Of a stretch of 5,519 nucleotides of DNA, positions 1 through 5,519 are shown one piece after another. Position numbers and translations under genes: made by a program. This stretch comes from an uncultured Candidatus Competibacteraceae bacterium (GTDB lineage Bacteria; Pseudomonadota; Gammaproteobacteria; Competibacterales; Competibacteraceae), in NCBI GenBank assembly GCA_937960715.1, contig CALGOO010000317.1, forward strand, positions 1 through 5,519. Direction: 5' to 3'. The notes under the pieces are model-generated. The model did not search any database. It saw nothing but the letters and a program-made list of their open reading frames with translations, and was not told where the DNA came from. Position 1 is the stretch's first letter. Each line of letters starts with the position of its first letter.

Positions 1-26
1 TTTCCATCTCCGGCCTGGCCCGCCGG

Positions 27-302
27 CTACCCCGCGCTCGACTGGTTACGCCCATTGACCACTTGGATATAACCCTCCTTCACCAACAAGCTTCTGATCG
101 CCTCGGTGACTCGCCTGCCGTAATCCCCGGAATTGGCGGAAAACGTGTTGATCTGAACCGATTTGATCAGTTCCGGTACGTCCTTGGGGGGCATCAGGAT
201 TTTTTCGGTGACTGGGGTGGCGCAGCCCGCCAGGAACAGGATGATCAGAGATGAGAAATGCCTCACTGGATTGCTGTTACGAAACATAATTCGCAGTCTC
301 AT
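27..302 (-). CDS. Small putative outer-membrane lipoprotein (possibly truncated)
   Basis: A 91-residue protein of unknown function. The N-terminus is basic, followed by a hydrophobic stretch (about residues 16-26) and the lipobox LAGC, with the lipidated cysteine at residue 27. Residue +2 is Ala, which by the usual Lol rule suggests outer-membrane sorting. The mature part is short: a strand-like segment (VQINTF, residues 49-54), a helix (about 62-75) and a strand (YIQVV, 78-82), like the opening module of larger periplasmic proteins. The ORF then stops abruptly, so the gene could be naturally short or a truncated remnant. An in-frame ATG at 287 gives an 86-residue protein with a complete signal peptide and is an equally plausible start, since neither start has a clear Shine-Dalgarno sequence. 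It lies 142 bp downstream of the caspase operon on the same strand and may be its last gene or have its own promoter. Confidence 0.6.
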   Translation of the reverse strand: MRLRIMFRNSNPVRHFSSLIILFLAGCATPVTEKILMPPKDVPELIKSVQINTFSANSGDYGRRVTEAIRSLLVKEGYIQVVNGRNQSSAG

Positions 303-444
303 GATGAGTGTTATAACAATAATGCTTCGGAGAAGCTCAACGAAGTCGCATATGTCTCAGTCTACCTCAAAGTCGTCGCGATTTCCTCCCATCGCTGGCC
401 TGACCGTGCGCGCCGCGTTCGACGGTGGTGCGGGTGGTGGCCTT
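303..444. other. Intergenic region between caspase gene and lipoprotein gene
   Basis: This 142-bp gap is the longest non-coding stretch inside the minus-strand gene array. The half next to the caspase gene is GC-rich and contains a short hairpin possibility on the minus strand (ACCGT/ACGGT arms, 5 bp, 14-nt loop). No T-tract follows it, so I do not call an intrinsic terminator. The half next to the lipoprotein gene is AT-richer and carries the tentative promoter. Read-through from the operon is therefore possible. Confidence 0.4.
310..340 (-). promoter_or_regulatory. Tentative sigma70-type promoter for the lipoprotein gene
   Basis: On the minus strand a -10-like TATAAC (310-315, 5/6 to consensus) lies in a locally AT-rich patch. 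A poor -35-like TTGAGC (335-340, 4/6) sits 19 bp upstream, longer than the ideal 17. The -10 box overlaps a perfect 10-bp palindrome, TGTTATAACA (309-318), which could instead be an operator. If used, transcription would begin near 303, which would favour translation from the ATG at 287. This is a weak call. Confidence 0.25.
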
Positions 445-1893
445 CTACCGCCTGATCTCATACTTGACCTTCACCAACGACCACGCGACCTGCCGGTTGA
501 AGCGGTCGCCGGTCCAGGGTTGCCGCAATGGCTGGACCAGGGCGGTCAGATACGTTTCCGGCCGGGCGATGACCTGCAAATCCTTGTGCTGGTTCAGCAA
601 GCTATCCAGCGGCACCGGATCTTCGCTGACGATGGCCAGCAGTTGACCTCGACCGACGGGCTCGCGGGCGCGAAACTGAAAGCCGTAATAGGCATCCGGA
701 ATCGTGATCGGCCGATTGGCGACAATCCGGTTCTGCTTGCCTGCCTTATCGCTGAACTGGTTGGGGAAAATCTGGGTAACCTGGCCCCGGGCGTCGAGGT
801 CCAGCACCACTAGATAACCGTCACGGGGACTGGTCACCCGGATTTGCATCACCTCCCCCAGACGAAAAGCAGCGCTGGGCAAAATTTCCAGCTTGGCTTG
901 CACCGGGTTATCGTGGGCCAGCAGTTCCGTGGCCAGTTCGGGAACCGGCATCGGCTTCATAGCGAAGGAAAATACCGGCTGTCCTTGGTAAGCAGCGTCG
1001 ATCTCCAGGGTCGGGGTTAGCCCCAACGCGCAAGCCGGGCCTCGTCGCCGGCAATAATCCGCCGATTCCTGGCGGATATAGTCCAGCAGCTCCGCGTAGC
1101 TCACCTCGCCATTGCCGTTGCGATCCGCCTTCCGGTCGCGCAGACCAGTCAGGAAACGCCGGGTGAACACTCCGCCACGCGGCGTGGCTTCCTGATCCAC
1201 CAGGGCAACCTGGGCGGCGGAAACAGCGCTCCACACCACCCGCTGACGGTCGCTTTTGAGCAGGCTTTCCTCGCGGCGGTGATCCGCCAGCGACTTGCTG
1301 AAATCGCGGGTCGCCTCAGCGGAACCGGGATCGAGGGTTTTGCGGGCGCGAGTATCGCCGGGATCGAGCAAGCCTCGGGTGACGGTGCCCGAGTGACAGG
1401 AGTCGATGATCGCCGTCGTTTGTCGGTCGGCCAATCGGTCGAAGCGAGTTTTCAATTCGTCGTCGCTGATCATGTTGCGATATCCGCCCTGGCCGTCCGG
1501 CTCGGTGTCCACGCTGACCAGCGTCTCATCGAGTCCGTCCGCCTCGTCGCCGTCGGTGTCCGGCATCTGGTAGCCGTGGCCGCTGTAGTAAAACAGTACC
1601 CGGTCGCCGGGCTGGCTGCCCTCGATCAGCCAGCGTTCGATGGCGGTCAAGATGCCAGCGTGGGTGGCGTCGCCGTCGAGCAGGACTTGAATCCGTTCGG
1701 GGCGGTAGCCCAGCGTGTCGAGGGCGAACTGGTGCATGTTCCGCACGTCGTTAACGGAACCTTCCAGCGGTTTGACCTTTGGGTATTGATCGATGCCGAC
1801 CAGCAGGGCGCGGTCCGCACCGCTGGCGATGGGGGTGACGAACAGCCCCAGCAGCAGAGGCAGGAGCAGCGGTCGGTAAGCATTTCGATTCAT
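445..1893 (-). CDS. Exported caspase-family (peptidase C14) protein with EF-hand-like loop and C-terminal DUF4384-type domain
   Basis: 482 residues. A signal peptide (about 1-25, ending near IASG-A) predicts Sec export. The caspase-like p20 core starts at ALLVGIDQY (29-37). It contains the metacaspase-style histidine motif YYSGHG (catalytic His106) and the cysteine motif DSCHSGT (Cys166), so the dyad is intact. A p10-like part follows (about 218-250: VVWSAVSAAQVA, GGVFTRRFL). Residues 257-268 match a canonical 12-residue EF-hand loop (D257, N259, N261, G262, Glu268). Residues about 336-430 resemble DUF4384 (FRLGEVMQIRV, DGYLVVLDLDARG, IFPNQF, ITIPDAYYGF). By family knowledge it is a cysteine protease cleaving after basic or acidic residues; its substrate is unknown. 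Its ATG is 12 bp after the stop of the upstream caspase gene, with a GAGAG ribosome-binding element overlapping that stop. It is a diverged paralogue of that neighbour. Confidence 0.9.
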   Translation of the reverse strand: MNRNAYRPLLLPLLLGLFVTPIASGADRALLVGIDQYPKVKPLEGSVNDVRNMHQFALDTLGYRPERIQVLLDGDATHAGILTAIERWLIEGSQPGDRVLFYYSGHGYQMPDTDGDEADGLDETLVSVDTEPDGQGGYRNMISDDELKTRFDRLADRQTTAIIDSCHSGTVTRGLLDPGDTRARKTLDPGSAEATRDFSKSLADHRREESLLKSDRQRVVWSAVSAAQVALVDQEATPRGGVFTRRFLTGLRDRKADRNGNGEVSYAELLDYIRQESADYCRRRGPACALGLTPTLEIDAAYQGQPVFSFAMKPMPVPELATELLAHDNPVQAKLEILPSAAFRLGEVMQIRVTSPRDGYLVVLDLDARGQVTQIFPNQFSDKAGKQNRIVANRPITIPDAYYGFQFRAREPVGRGQLLAIVSEDPVPLDSLLNQHKDLQVIARPETYLTALVQPLRQPWTGDRFNRQVAWSLVKVKYEIRR

Positions 1894-1905
1894 GATTCGA
1901 TACTC

Positions 1906-3474
1906 TCAAGACCTGCCGCCCGGCGCGGTGTACAGACCCAGCACGCCCATTTGGTAAGTCCCCCAGTCGGTTTCCCGCAGGATGCGATCCAGCGCGTCCG
2001 CCTCGGGTCGGCCGTGCAGGCCGCGCAACTGGGTTTGGAGTTGAGTCGGCTCCGTGGGAGTGACAACCGCAACCAGGTGATCGGCGCCGAACGGAGGGAT
2101 GATCTTGATCTTGTCCGCGAGACTGAAGGGCTGGTCGGTCGGCACGGTCCTGGAATCCTTGGGCATCGGGTAAAGAAACTGCACCGTGCCGTTCGCCGCT
2201 AGATTGAACAGGGTGAGAGTGCCGTGCCGGTGACCGTCCAGGACGACGGAGATCACCGTCCCTTCCCGATGCAGGCTGTCGTTTGGTTCCAGCCGCAGGC
2301 GCAGGCTGTGGGGGGCGCTCAGCGCCTTGATCGTGGTTAGCAACCGCCACTTGGCTACCACTTGCCCCAGTGTCGCCGCGTCCTTGATGTCGTGGGCGAC
2401 CACATCACCCTGGCCGCTGAGCACCTGCCATTGGCTGGCGTCCCACACCAGGTCGGGAATTTGGTCGCCCGACGCGGGTTCGACGCCCGGAACCTGGCCA
2501 AACAGTGCGCGACTGTCGGGTTCCGCCAACCCTCGCACCCGCAGGCGCAGCGCCGATGGGGCGGGCAGCCGCGCCGCCGGTGGTTCGGCCGCCGGCAGAA
2601 TCGCCCGGTGCGAGCTTTCCAGCGGTTGCAGGGTCGGGTGCTGGCGCGATTCGGCGTACATTCGCACCGTCTCCTCAACGTAGTTCCGCAGTTCCTGCCG
2701 GGTCAGGATATGATCGTGGTTGGCGTCCGCCGCACCGCGCAGGGCCTGAGCGAAAGACCAGCTCAGGGCACCATGGGGCTGGCCATCGATGACCACTTCC
2801 GGCGTGGTTTCGTTTTCCCGACTGGCGGCCAGAAAAGTGACGTTGGGTCGCTGCGGTTCGTCGGGTTGGGTCCGGGCGACCGGTGGCGGCAATTCGTCGT
2901 CCTTGATCGGGCCGTAGTCGCCGATGGCGCGGCTACCCAGAAAGGCGGCCCGGGGATCGATGGAGCGGGTCAGCGTGCCCGAGTAGCAGGCGTCGGCGAC
3001 GAAGAGGATGTTGAGTTGGCTGGCGGCGCGAAACCACTGGTCGAGTTCGTCGTCCACGATGCGCTGGCCGTTGCCTGGCCGGGTTTCCTGGAAGCCGCCA
3101 AGCACCAGGGTTTCGTCCTTGCCATCGGCTTCGTTGCCGGGAATCCGTTCCGGCTCCCGGCCGCCGTGGCCGGCGTAGGTGAAGATCAGGGTATCGCCGG
3201 GCTTGGCCTTGGCGACCTGCCGGTTCCAGGCGTCTCGGATGGCCTCGCGGGTCGCTTGTTCGTTTAGCAGTAGCACGATGTCTCGGACCCCCGCCGTTTC
3301 CAACGCCGCCCGAATGTCGCGGGCGTCGTTGACCGCGCCTTTCAGGGAAGGCTTGTAGCGGTATTGGTCGATGCCGACCACCAGCGCCAGCGTCGTCGCC
3401 GGCACCGGCGGAGCCAGTAGCGCGGTTAGCAACACGGCCAACAGGGTGCGACGTAGCCAGGTCTTTGCGATCAT
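1906..3474 (-). CDS. Exported caspase-family (peptidase C14) protein with degenerate EF-hand-like loop and DUF4384-like C-terminus
   Basis: 522 residues. The signal peptide is basic then hydrophobic (about 1-26, ending near VPA-T). The caspase fold begins at LALVVGIDQY (29-38). It has the histidine motif YAGHG (His103) and the cysteine motif DACYSGT (Cys163), so both catalytic residues are present. A p10-like segment (FLAASRE, then GALSWSFAQAL at about 235-245) leads into an EF-hand-like loop at 250-261 (D250, N252, D254, E261), with His replacing the usual Gly at loop position 6. Residues about 300-385 form a linker domain (PDLVWD, KWRLLTTIKAL). Residues about 392-475 look DUF4384-like (GTLTLFNLAANG, VQFLYPMPKDS), though less typical than in the downstream paralogue. 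The start codon overlaps the stop of the OmpA-family gene as ATGA, and AGGAG lies 8 nt upstream, so translation is probably coupled. It is likely a periplasmic cysteine protease; the substrate is unknown. Confidence 0.9.
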   Translation of the reverse strand: MIAKTWLRRTLLAVLLTALLAPPVPATTLALVVGIDQYRYKPSLKGAVNDARDIRAALETAGVRDIVLLLNEQATREAIRDAWNRQVAKAKPGDTLIFTYAGHGGREPERIPGNEADGKDETLVLGGFQETRPGNGQRIVDDELDQWFRAASQLNILFVADACYSGTLTRSIDPRAAFLGSRAIGDYGPIKDDELPPPVARTQPDEPQRPNVTFLAASRENETTPEVVIDGQPHGALSWSFAQALRGAADANHDHILTRQELRNYVEETVRMYAESRQHPTLQPLESSHRAILPAAEPPAARLPAPSALRLRVRGLAEPDSRALFGQVPGVEPASGDQIPDLVWDASQWQVLSGQGDVVAHDIKDAATLGQVVAKWRLLTTIKALSAPHSLRLRLEPNDSLHREGTVISVVLDGHRHGTLTLFNLAANGTVQFLYPMPKDSRTVPTDQPFSLADKIKIIPPFGADHLVAVVTPTEPTQLQTQLRGLHGRPEADALDRILRETDWGTYQMGVLGLYTAPGGRS

Positions 3475-4391
3475 GGCTTGACTCCTGGCGAGTCGTTCCG
3501 GCGCAGTTCCACCCGCCGATCCAGGCGATAGCGCTCTTCCTCCGAATACGCCTGGGGATCGTCCAGCGCCATCGGTTCCGATTTGCCGCGCCCTTCGGTA
3601 CGGATGGCGCCCGCATAGTTCTTGGCTTGCAGAAAGCGCTTGACCGCCTCCGCGCGGCGCTGCGACAGCGCGAGGTTGTAGGCGTCGTCGCCGCGGGGAT
3701 CGGTGTGGCCGATCAGGGTGATTTCCCCCTGGCCCTGACGGGTGAGGAAATCCAGCAGGTCGGCGGCGGCGGCTTGGCCCTTGGCGTCGAAGGCGGTCGA
3801 GTCATACTCGAAGGTAATCGGCAAAGCCACCTGCTCCGGGACAAAGCCGCGAATGTGCCCAGCAGCCAGCCCCGCCGGCTCGCCGGTGGAGCGACTGGTC
3901 GGGGTCGGGGGGTAACGGTCGGCCAGCAGGCGGCCGCGCTCGGCCTTTTTGAAAATGGCGCCGATCTGGGCCGGGTCGGGCGGATCGGGGGTCAGGTTCC
4001 GATCCGCGATGATTTCCAGCGCTTCCTGATAGTCCTGCGTCGCTCGGTAATAGTCGTGGCGGTCGTAGCGCAGGTCGCCGCGCATGGCCAGGCCTTGCCA
4101 CGGACGGGCGTAGCTCAGGGCGCGGTCGAGCGCTTCGGCGACATCGGCCTTGGGGTCTTGCCGGAGCTGGGCCTGAGTCTGGCGCAAGAGTTCGTTGCTG
4201 ACCCGCTGGCCCAGCTTCGCCCGGAACGCATCGTTACAATCTGGGGTTTCGCGGGCTTGCCGATAAAGGGTTTCCAGGGTGGCGAGGTCGGCATCTTTCA
4301 CCCGCTGATGGATCGCTTGGCAGTCGGACCAGGCTGGGTCGGCGAGAGCCAGGCCCAGCATGCCTAGCAGTGGCAATATTCGGATCAGCAT
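3471..4391 (-). CDS. OmpA-family peptidoglycan-binding protein with TPR-like N-terminal half
   Basis: 306 residues with a short signal peptide (about 1-18 to 1-22). The mature N-terminal half is helical. It has two cysteines (Cys24 and Cys52) spaced as for a disulfide, and a TPR-like helical pair (about 84-130, including YYRATQDYQEALEII). A Pro/Thr-rich linker (about 133-175) leads to an OmpA C-terminal domain (about 187-298): ITFEYDSTAFD, then IGHTDPRGDDAYNLALS and QRRAEAV. The residues that bind diaminopimelate in E. coli OmpA (Asp271 and Arg286) correspond to Asp231 and Arg246 here, with the same 15-residue spacing, so binding is probably intact. There is no beta-barrel, so it likely sits in the periplasm attached to peptidoglycan, perhaps as scaffold or sensor for the co-transcribed caspases. 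The start is supported by GGAGAAG 5 nt upstream. It follows the membrane-protein gene by 15 bp. Confidence 0.88.
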   Translation of the reverse strand: MLIRILPLLGMLGLALADPAWSDCQAIHQRVKDADLATLETLYRQARETPDCNDAFRAKLGQRVSNELLRQTQAQLRQDPKADVAEALDRALSYARPWQGLAMRGDLRYDRHDYYRATQDYQEALEIIADRNLTPDPPDPAQIGAIFKKAERGRLLADRYPPTPTSRSTGEPAGLAAGHIRGFVPEQVALPITFEYDSTAFDAKGQAAAADLLDFLTRQGQGEITLIGHTDPRGDDAYNLALSQRRAEAVKRFLQAKNYAGAIRTEGRGKSEPMALDDPQAYSEEERYRLDRRVELRRNDSPGVKP

Positions 4392-4406
4392 CGGACTTCT
4401 CCGTTC

Positions 4407-5039
4407 TTATCGGGGTGATTCAGCGGGTTTCGGGACAAATTCCACCAGTAGTCGCCGGTCCGGGGGTGGGCGCAATCCGTGGCTGGCCAGCAACGCCGCC
4501 AGTCCCACCGGAGGCGGATCGGGCAACCGAACGTCGATGAACCAGCTTTCGGCCTGCTGGATTGGCTGGGCCGCGATCCCCAAGCCGGCCAGGGCTTCGG
4601 CCAAGGCGCGAGCGGCGGCCGCCGGCGGGTCGGCGCGAACGACAACGGGCAGCCGGAATGGCTTGCTGCGAGGTGGCGATTCCAAAGCTGGCACGGTTTC
4701 CGACGCGGGGCGGTTCGGTGACCACAGCATCGGAGCGATGGTGATACTCGCCAGCCCCGCCGCGAGGCCCGCCAGCAGGGCCGGTTGTCGCCACCAGGGT
4801 CGAGCCGGCGCGGGCGGCGCCTCGCGCCGGAGCTGGAACAACAGCCGCTCTCGACCTCGGATCAGATCGGCGTCGGACAGTTCGTCAAGCGGTCGATCTC
4901 GCTGCTCCAGCACGACTTGGCGCAGCATTTCCGCTTCCTGGCGGGTGCGTGGGTCGGCGTCCGGCGCGGCGCGCCCCGCCAGCAGATTGAGCCAGTCGTC
5001 GGCGTCCCGGTCGGGCTTGGGTGGAAGTGGGTCGGTCAT
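4407..5039 (-). CDS. Single-pass membrane protein, anti-sigma-factor-like topology
   Basis: A 210-residue protein that I cannot place in a named family. The N-terminal 80 residues are charged and mostly helical (DADDWLNLLAGR; RQEAEMLRQVV; ADLIRGRERLLFQLRRE). A single hydrophobic helix follows (about 86-106), preceded by PWWRQ. The C-terminal half is Pro/Ala-rich, with an alternating strand-helix-strand look (LPVVVRAD at 130-137; AARALAEALAGLGI at 142-155; ESWFIDVRL at 164-172; RLLVEFVPK at 196-204), as in small periplasmic sensor domains. A cytoplasmic head, one TM and a periplasmic tail suit an anti-sigma or other transmembrane regulator. There is no zinc-binding HxxxCxxC motif and no sigma gene beside it. 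It is first in the operon, directly behind the minus-strand ECF-type promoter. I chose the ATG at 5039; an in-frame GTG at 5054 would add 5 residues, and neither has a strong Shine-Dalgarno sequence. Confidence 0.75.
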   Translation of the reverse strand: MTDPLPPKPDRDADDWLNLLAGRAAPDADPRTRQEAEMLRQVVLEQRDRPLDELSDADLIRGRERLLFQLRREAPPAPARPWWRQPALLAGLAAGLASITIAPMLWSPNRPASETVPALESPPRSKPFRLPVVVRADPPAAAARALAEALAGLGIAAQPIQQAESWFIDVRLPDPPPVGLAALLASHGLRPPPDRRLLVEFVPKPAESPR

Positions 5040-5112
5040 CAGTCGGTCCAGCACTTTGGGTTGTGATGGGATCGCGCGGGGCGAGGATGGAGCGCGGGTT
5101 CCATGATCGCTA

Positions 5113-5143
5113 AAGACGGTGGTTTCAGCGCTCTGTCAGGTTC
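5113..5143 (-). promoter_or_regulatory. Putative ECF-sigma-type promoter driving the minus-strand operon
   Basis: Read on the minus strand, GAACCTGACA (5143-5134) is followed after exactly 15 nt by CGTCTT (5118-5113). A -35 block containing AAC or TGACA and a CGTC -10 block are typical of promoters for extracytoplasmic-function sigma factors. The start of transcription would fall near 5105-5108, about 70 nt upstream of the membrane-protein ATG. The same motif with identical spacing occurs on the other strand, which is the main support. Confidence 0.65.
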
Positions 5144-5188
5144 GCCGCGAAAATATTTTTGGGGTTGCGGGCCGAGGAGAACCTGACA
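5134..5188. repeat. Inverted repeat between the divergent transcription units
   Basis: TGTCAGGTTC (5134-5143) and GAACCTGACA (5179-5188) are perfectly complementary 10-bp arms. Extending inward to 16 bp (5134-5149 against 5173-5188) gives 14 of 16 matching positions. The arms coincide with the two proposed -35 elements, so the repeat is best explained as two promoters back to back. A cruciform or a dimeric regulator site remains possible. An AT-only palindrome, AAAATATTTT (5150-5159), lies between the arms. Confidence 0.8.
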
Positions 5189-5209
5189 AATGCTAACGAG
5201 TTCCGTCTT
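5179..5209 (+). promoter_or_regulatory. Putative ECF-sigma-type promoter driving the plus-strand caspase gene
   Basis: GAACCTGACA (5179-5188), a 15-nt spacer, then CGTCTT (5204-5209): the same architecture and spacing as the oppositely oriented copy at 5113-5143. Transcription would start near 5214-5217, leaving a 5' untranslated region of about 85 nt before the ATG at 5301. The spacer sequences of the two copies differ, while both blocks are identical. Confidence 0.65.
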
Positions 5210-5300
5210 GGGAGAGAATGAGAACCGGTGCGACAAAACTCCAAAATTTATCGCGCCGATCATGGCGGGCGATGGGGGTTAAATTCGAGGGGGTGGACTC

Positions 5301-5519
5301 ATGAGGATCGACAGGCTTTTTTGGCGACGCTGGCTGTGGGTGTTGCTGCTGTGGCCGGTGGTGGCGCTGGGCGAGCCGCGCACGGCGCTGGTGGTGGGCA
5401 ACGCCGGCTACCGCGACAGTCCATTGAACAACCCGGTTAACGATGCGCGGGACCTGGCCGAGGTGTTGCGGGCGATGGGTTTCGAGGTCGTCCAGCGGGA
5501 AAACCTGGACAAGCGCGGG
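5301..5519 (+). CDS. Exported caspase-family protein, N-terminal part (cut by window end)
   Basis: The first 73 residues of an open frame that runs off the window. A signal peptide (about 1-24: an RRW-type basic start, then a Trp/Leu/Val-rich core ending at ALG) is followed by RTALVVGNAGYRDSPLNNPV and NDARDLAEVLRAMGFEVV. This is the classic first strand and helix of bacterial caspase-like (C14) domains. The catalytic His and Cys lie beyond the edge and cannot be checked. The start is well supported by GAGGGGGTGGA, with the purine-rich core about 8 nt upstream of the ATG. The VGNAGY signature differs from the VGIDQY of the two minus-strand caspases, so it belongs to another subgroup and is not a recent copy of them. 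It appears to share regulation with the divergent operon through the matched promoters. Confidence 0.85.
   Translation, partial: MRIDRLFWRRWLWVLLLWPVVALGEPRTALVVGNAGYRDSPLNNPVNDARDLAEVLRAMGFEVVQRENLDKRG

Noticed and set aside
381..390. Strong ribosome-binding-like GGGAGGAAAT on the minus strand between the caspase and lipoprotein genes
   Set aside because: No start codon opening more than a few codons lies at a suitable distance downstream.
163..4367. Long plus-strand open frames at 163-813, 1279-2202, 2362-3267 and 3465-4367 opposite the minus-strand genes
   Set aside because: The minus-strand frames have clear domains, signal peptides, active-site motifs and ribosome-binding sites. The plus-strand frames are low-complexity products without motifs, as expected opposite GC-rich genes.
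4360..5106. Plus-strand open frame of 248 codons opposite the membrane-protein gene
   Set aside because: Its product is Ser/Arg/Gly-rich with no recognisable domain. It is the antisense shadow of the 4407-5039 gene and overlaps the OmpA gene start.
5103..5186. Plus-strand 27-codon frame starting ATGATCGC, resembling the first codons of the caspase gene at 3474
   Set aside because: Similarity is limited to about 8-14 bases at the start codon. The frame runs through both proposed -35 elements and has no ribosome-binding site. It is probably coincidence.
5134..5188. Inverted repeat read as terminal repeats of a small mobile element or as a terminator
   Set aside because: No flanking target duplication was seen, no T-tract follows, and no gene ends into it. 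The matched CGTCTT blocks outside the arms fit promoters better.
5101..5265. 9-bp inverted repeat CCATGATCG (5101-5109) and CGATCATGG (5257-5265)
   Set aside because: The arms are 147 bp apart and not symmetric about the promoters, and the same 9-mer also occurs at 3468-3476 as part of a start codon context. Too weak to call a site.

Overview
The window is GC-rich (about 60% by eye, not computed) and densely coded. The gene style is Gram-negative: Sec signal peptides, an outer-membrane lipoprotein signal, and an OmpA-type peptidoglycan-binding domain. I read it as a proteobacterium, probably a gammaproteobacterium, but nothing here fixes the genus.

Most of the window (445-5039) is one tightly packed minus-strand operon. 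In order of transcription it encodes: a single-pass membrane protein with anti-sigma-like topology (4407-5039); an exported OmpA-family protein with a helical, TPR-like N-terminal half (3471-4391); and two exported caspase-fold (peptidase C14) proteins, each ending in a DUF4384-type domain (1906-3474 and 445-1893). Gaps are 15 bp, then a 4-bp ATGA overlap, then 12 bp. After a 142-bp gap comes a short lipoprotein gene on the same strand (27-302). At the right edge a third caspase-fold gene starts on the plus strand (5301 onward) and is cut by the window end.

The main regulatory signal lies in the 261-bp divergent intergenic region. The same bipartite motif, GAACCTGACA-N15-CGTCTT, occurs twice with identical spacing, once on each strand, pointing outward to the two transcription units. 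This looks like a pair of divergent promoters read by one alternative (ECF-type) sigma factor. No sigma factor gene is in the window.

Inferred picture: an envelope system under shared control. Up to three periplasmic caspase-like proteases, at least two with intact His/Cys dyads and an EF-hand-type calcium loop, are co-expressed with a peptidoglycan-anchored OmpA protein and an inner-membrane protein that may act as regulator or sensor. The individual families are known. The combination, its export and the mirrored promoters are what deserve attention.
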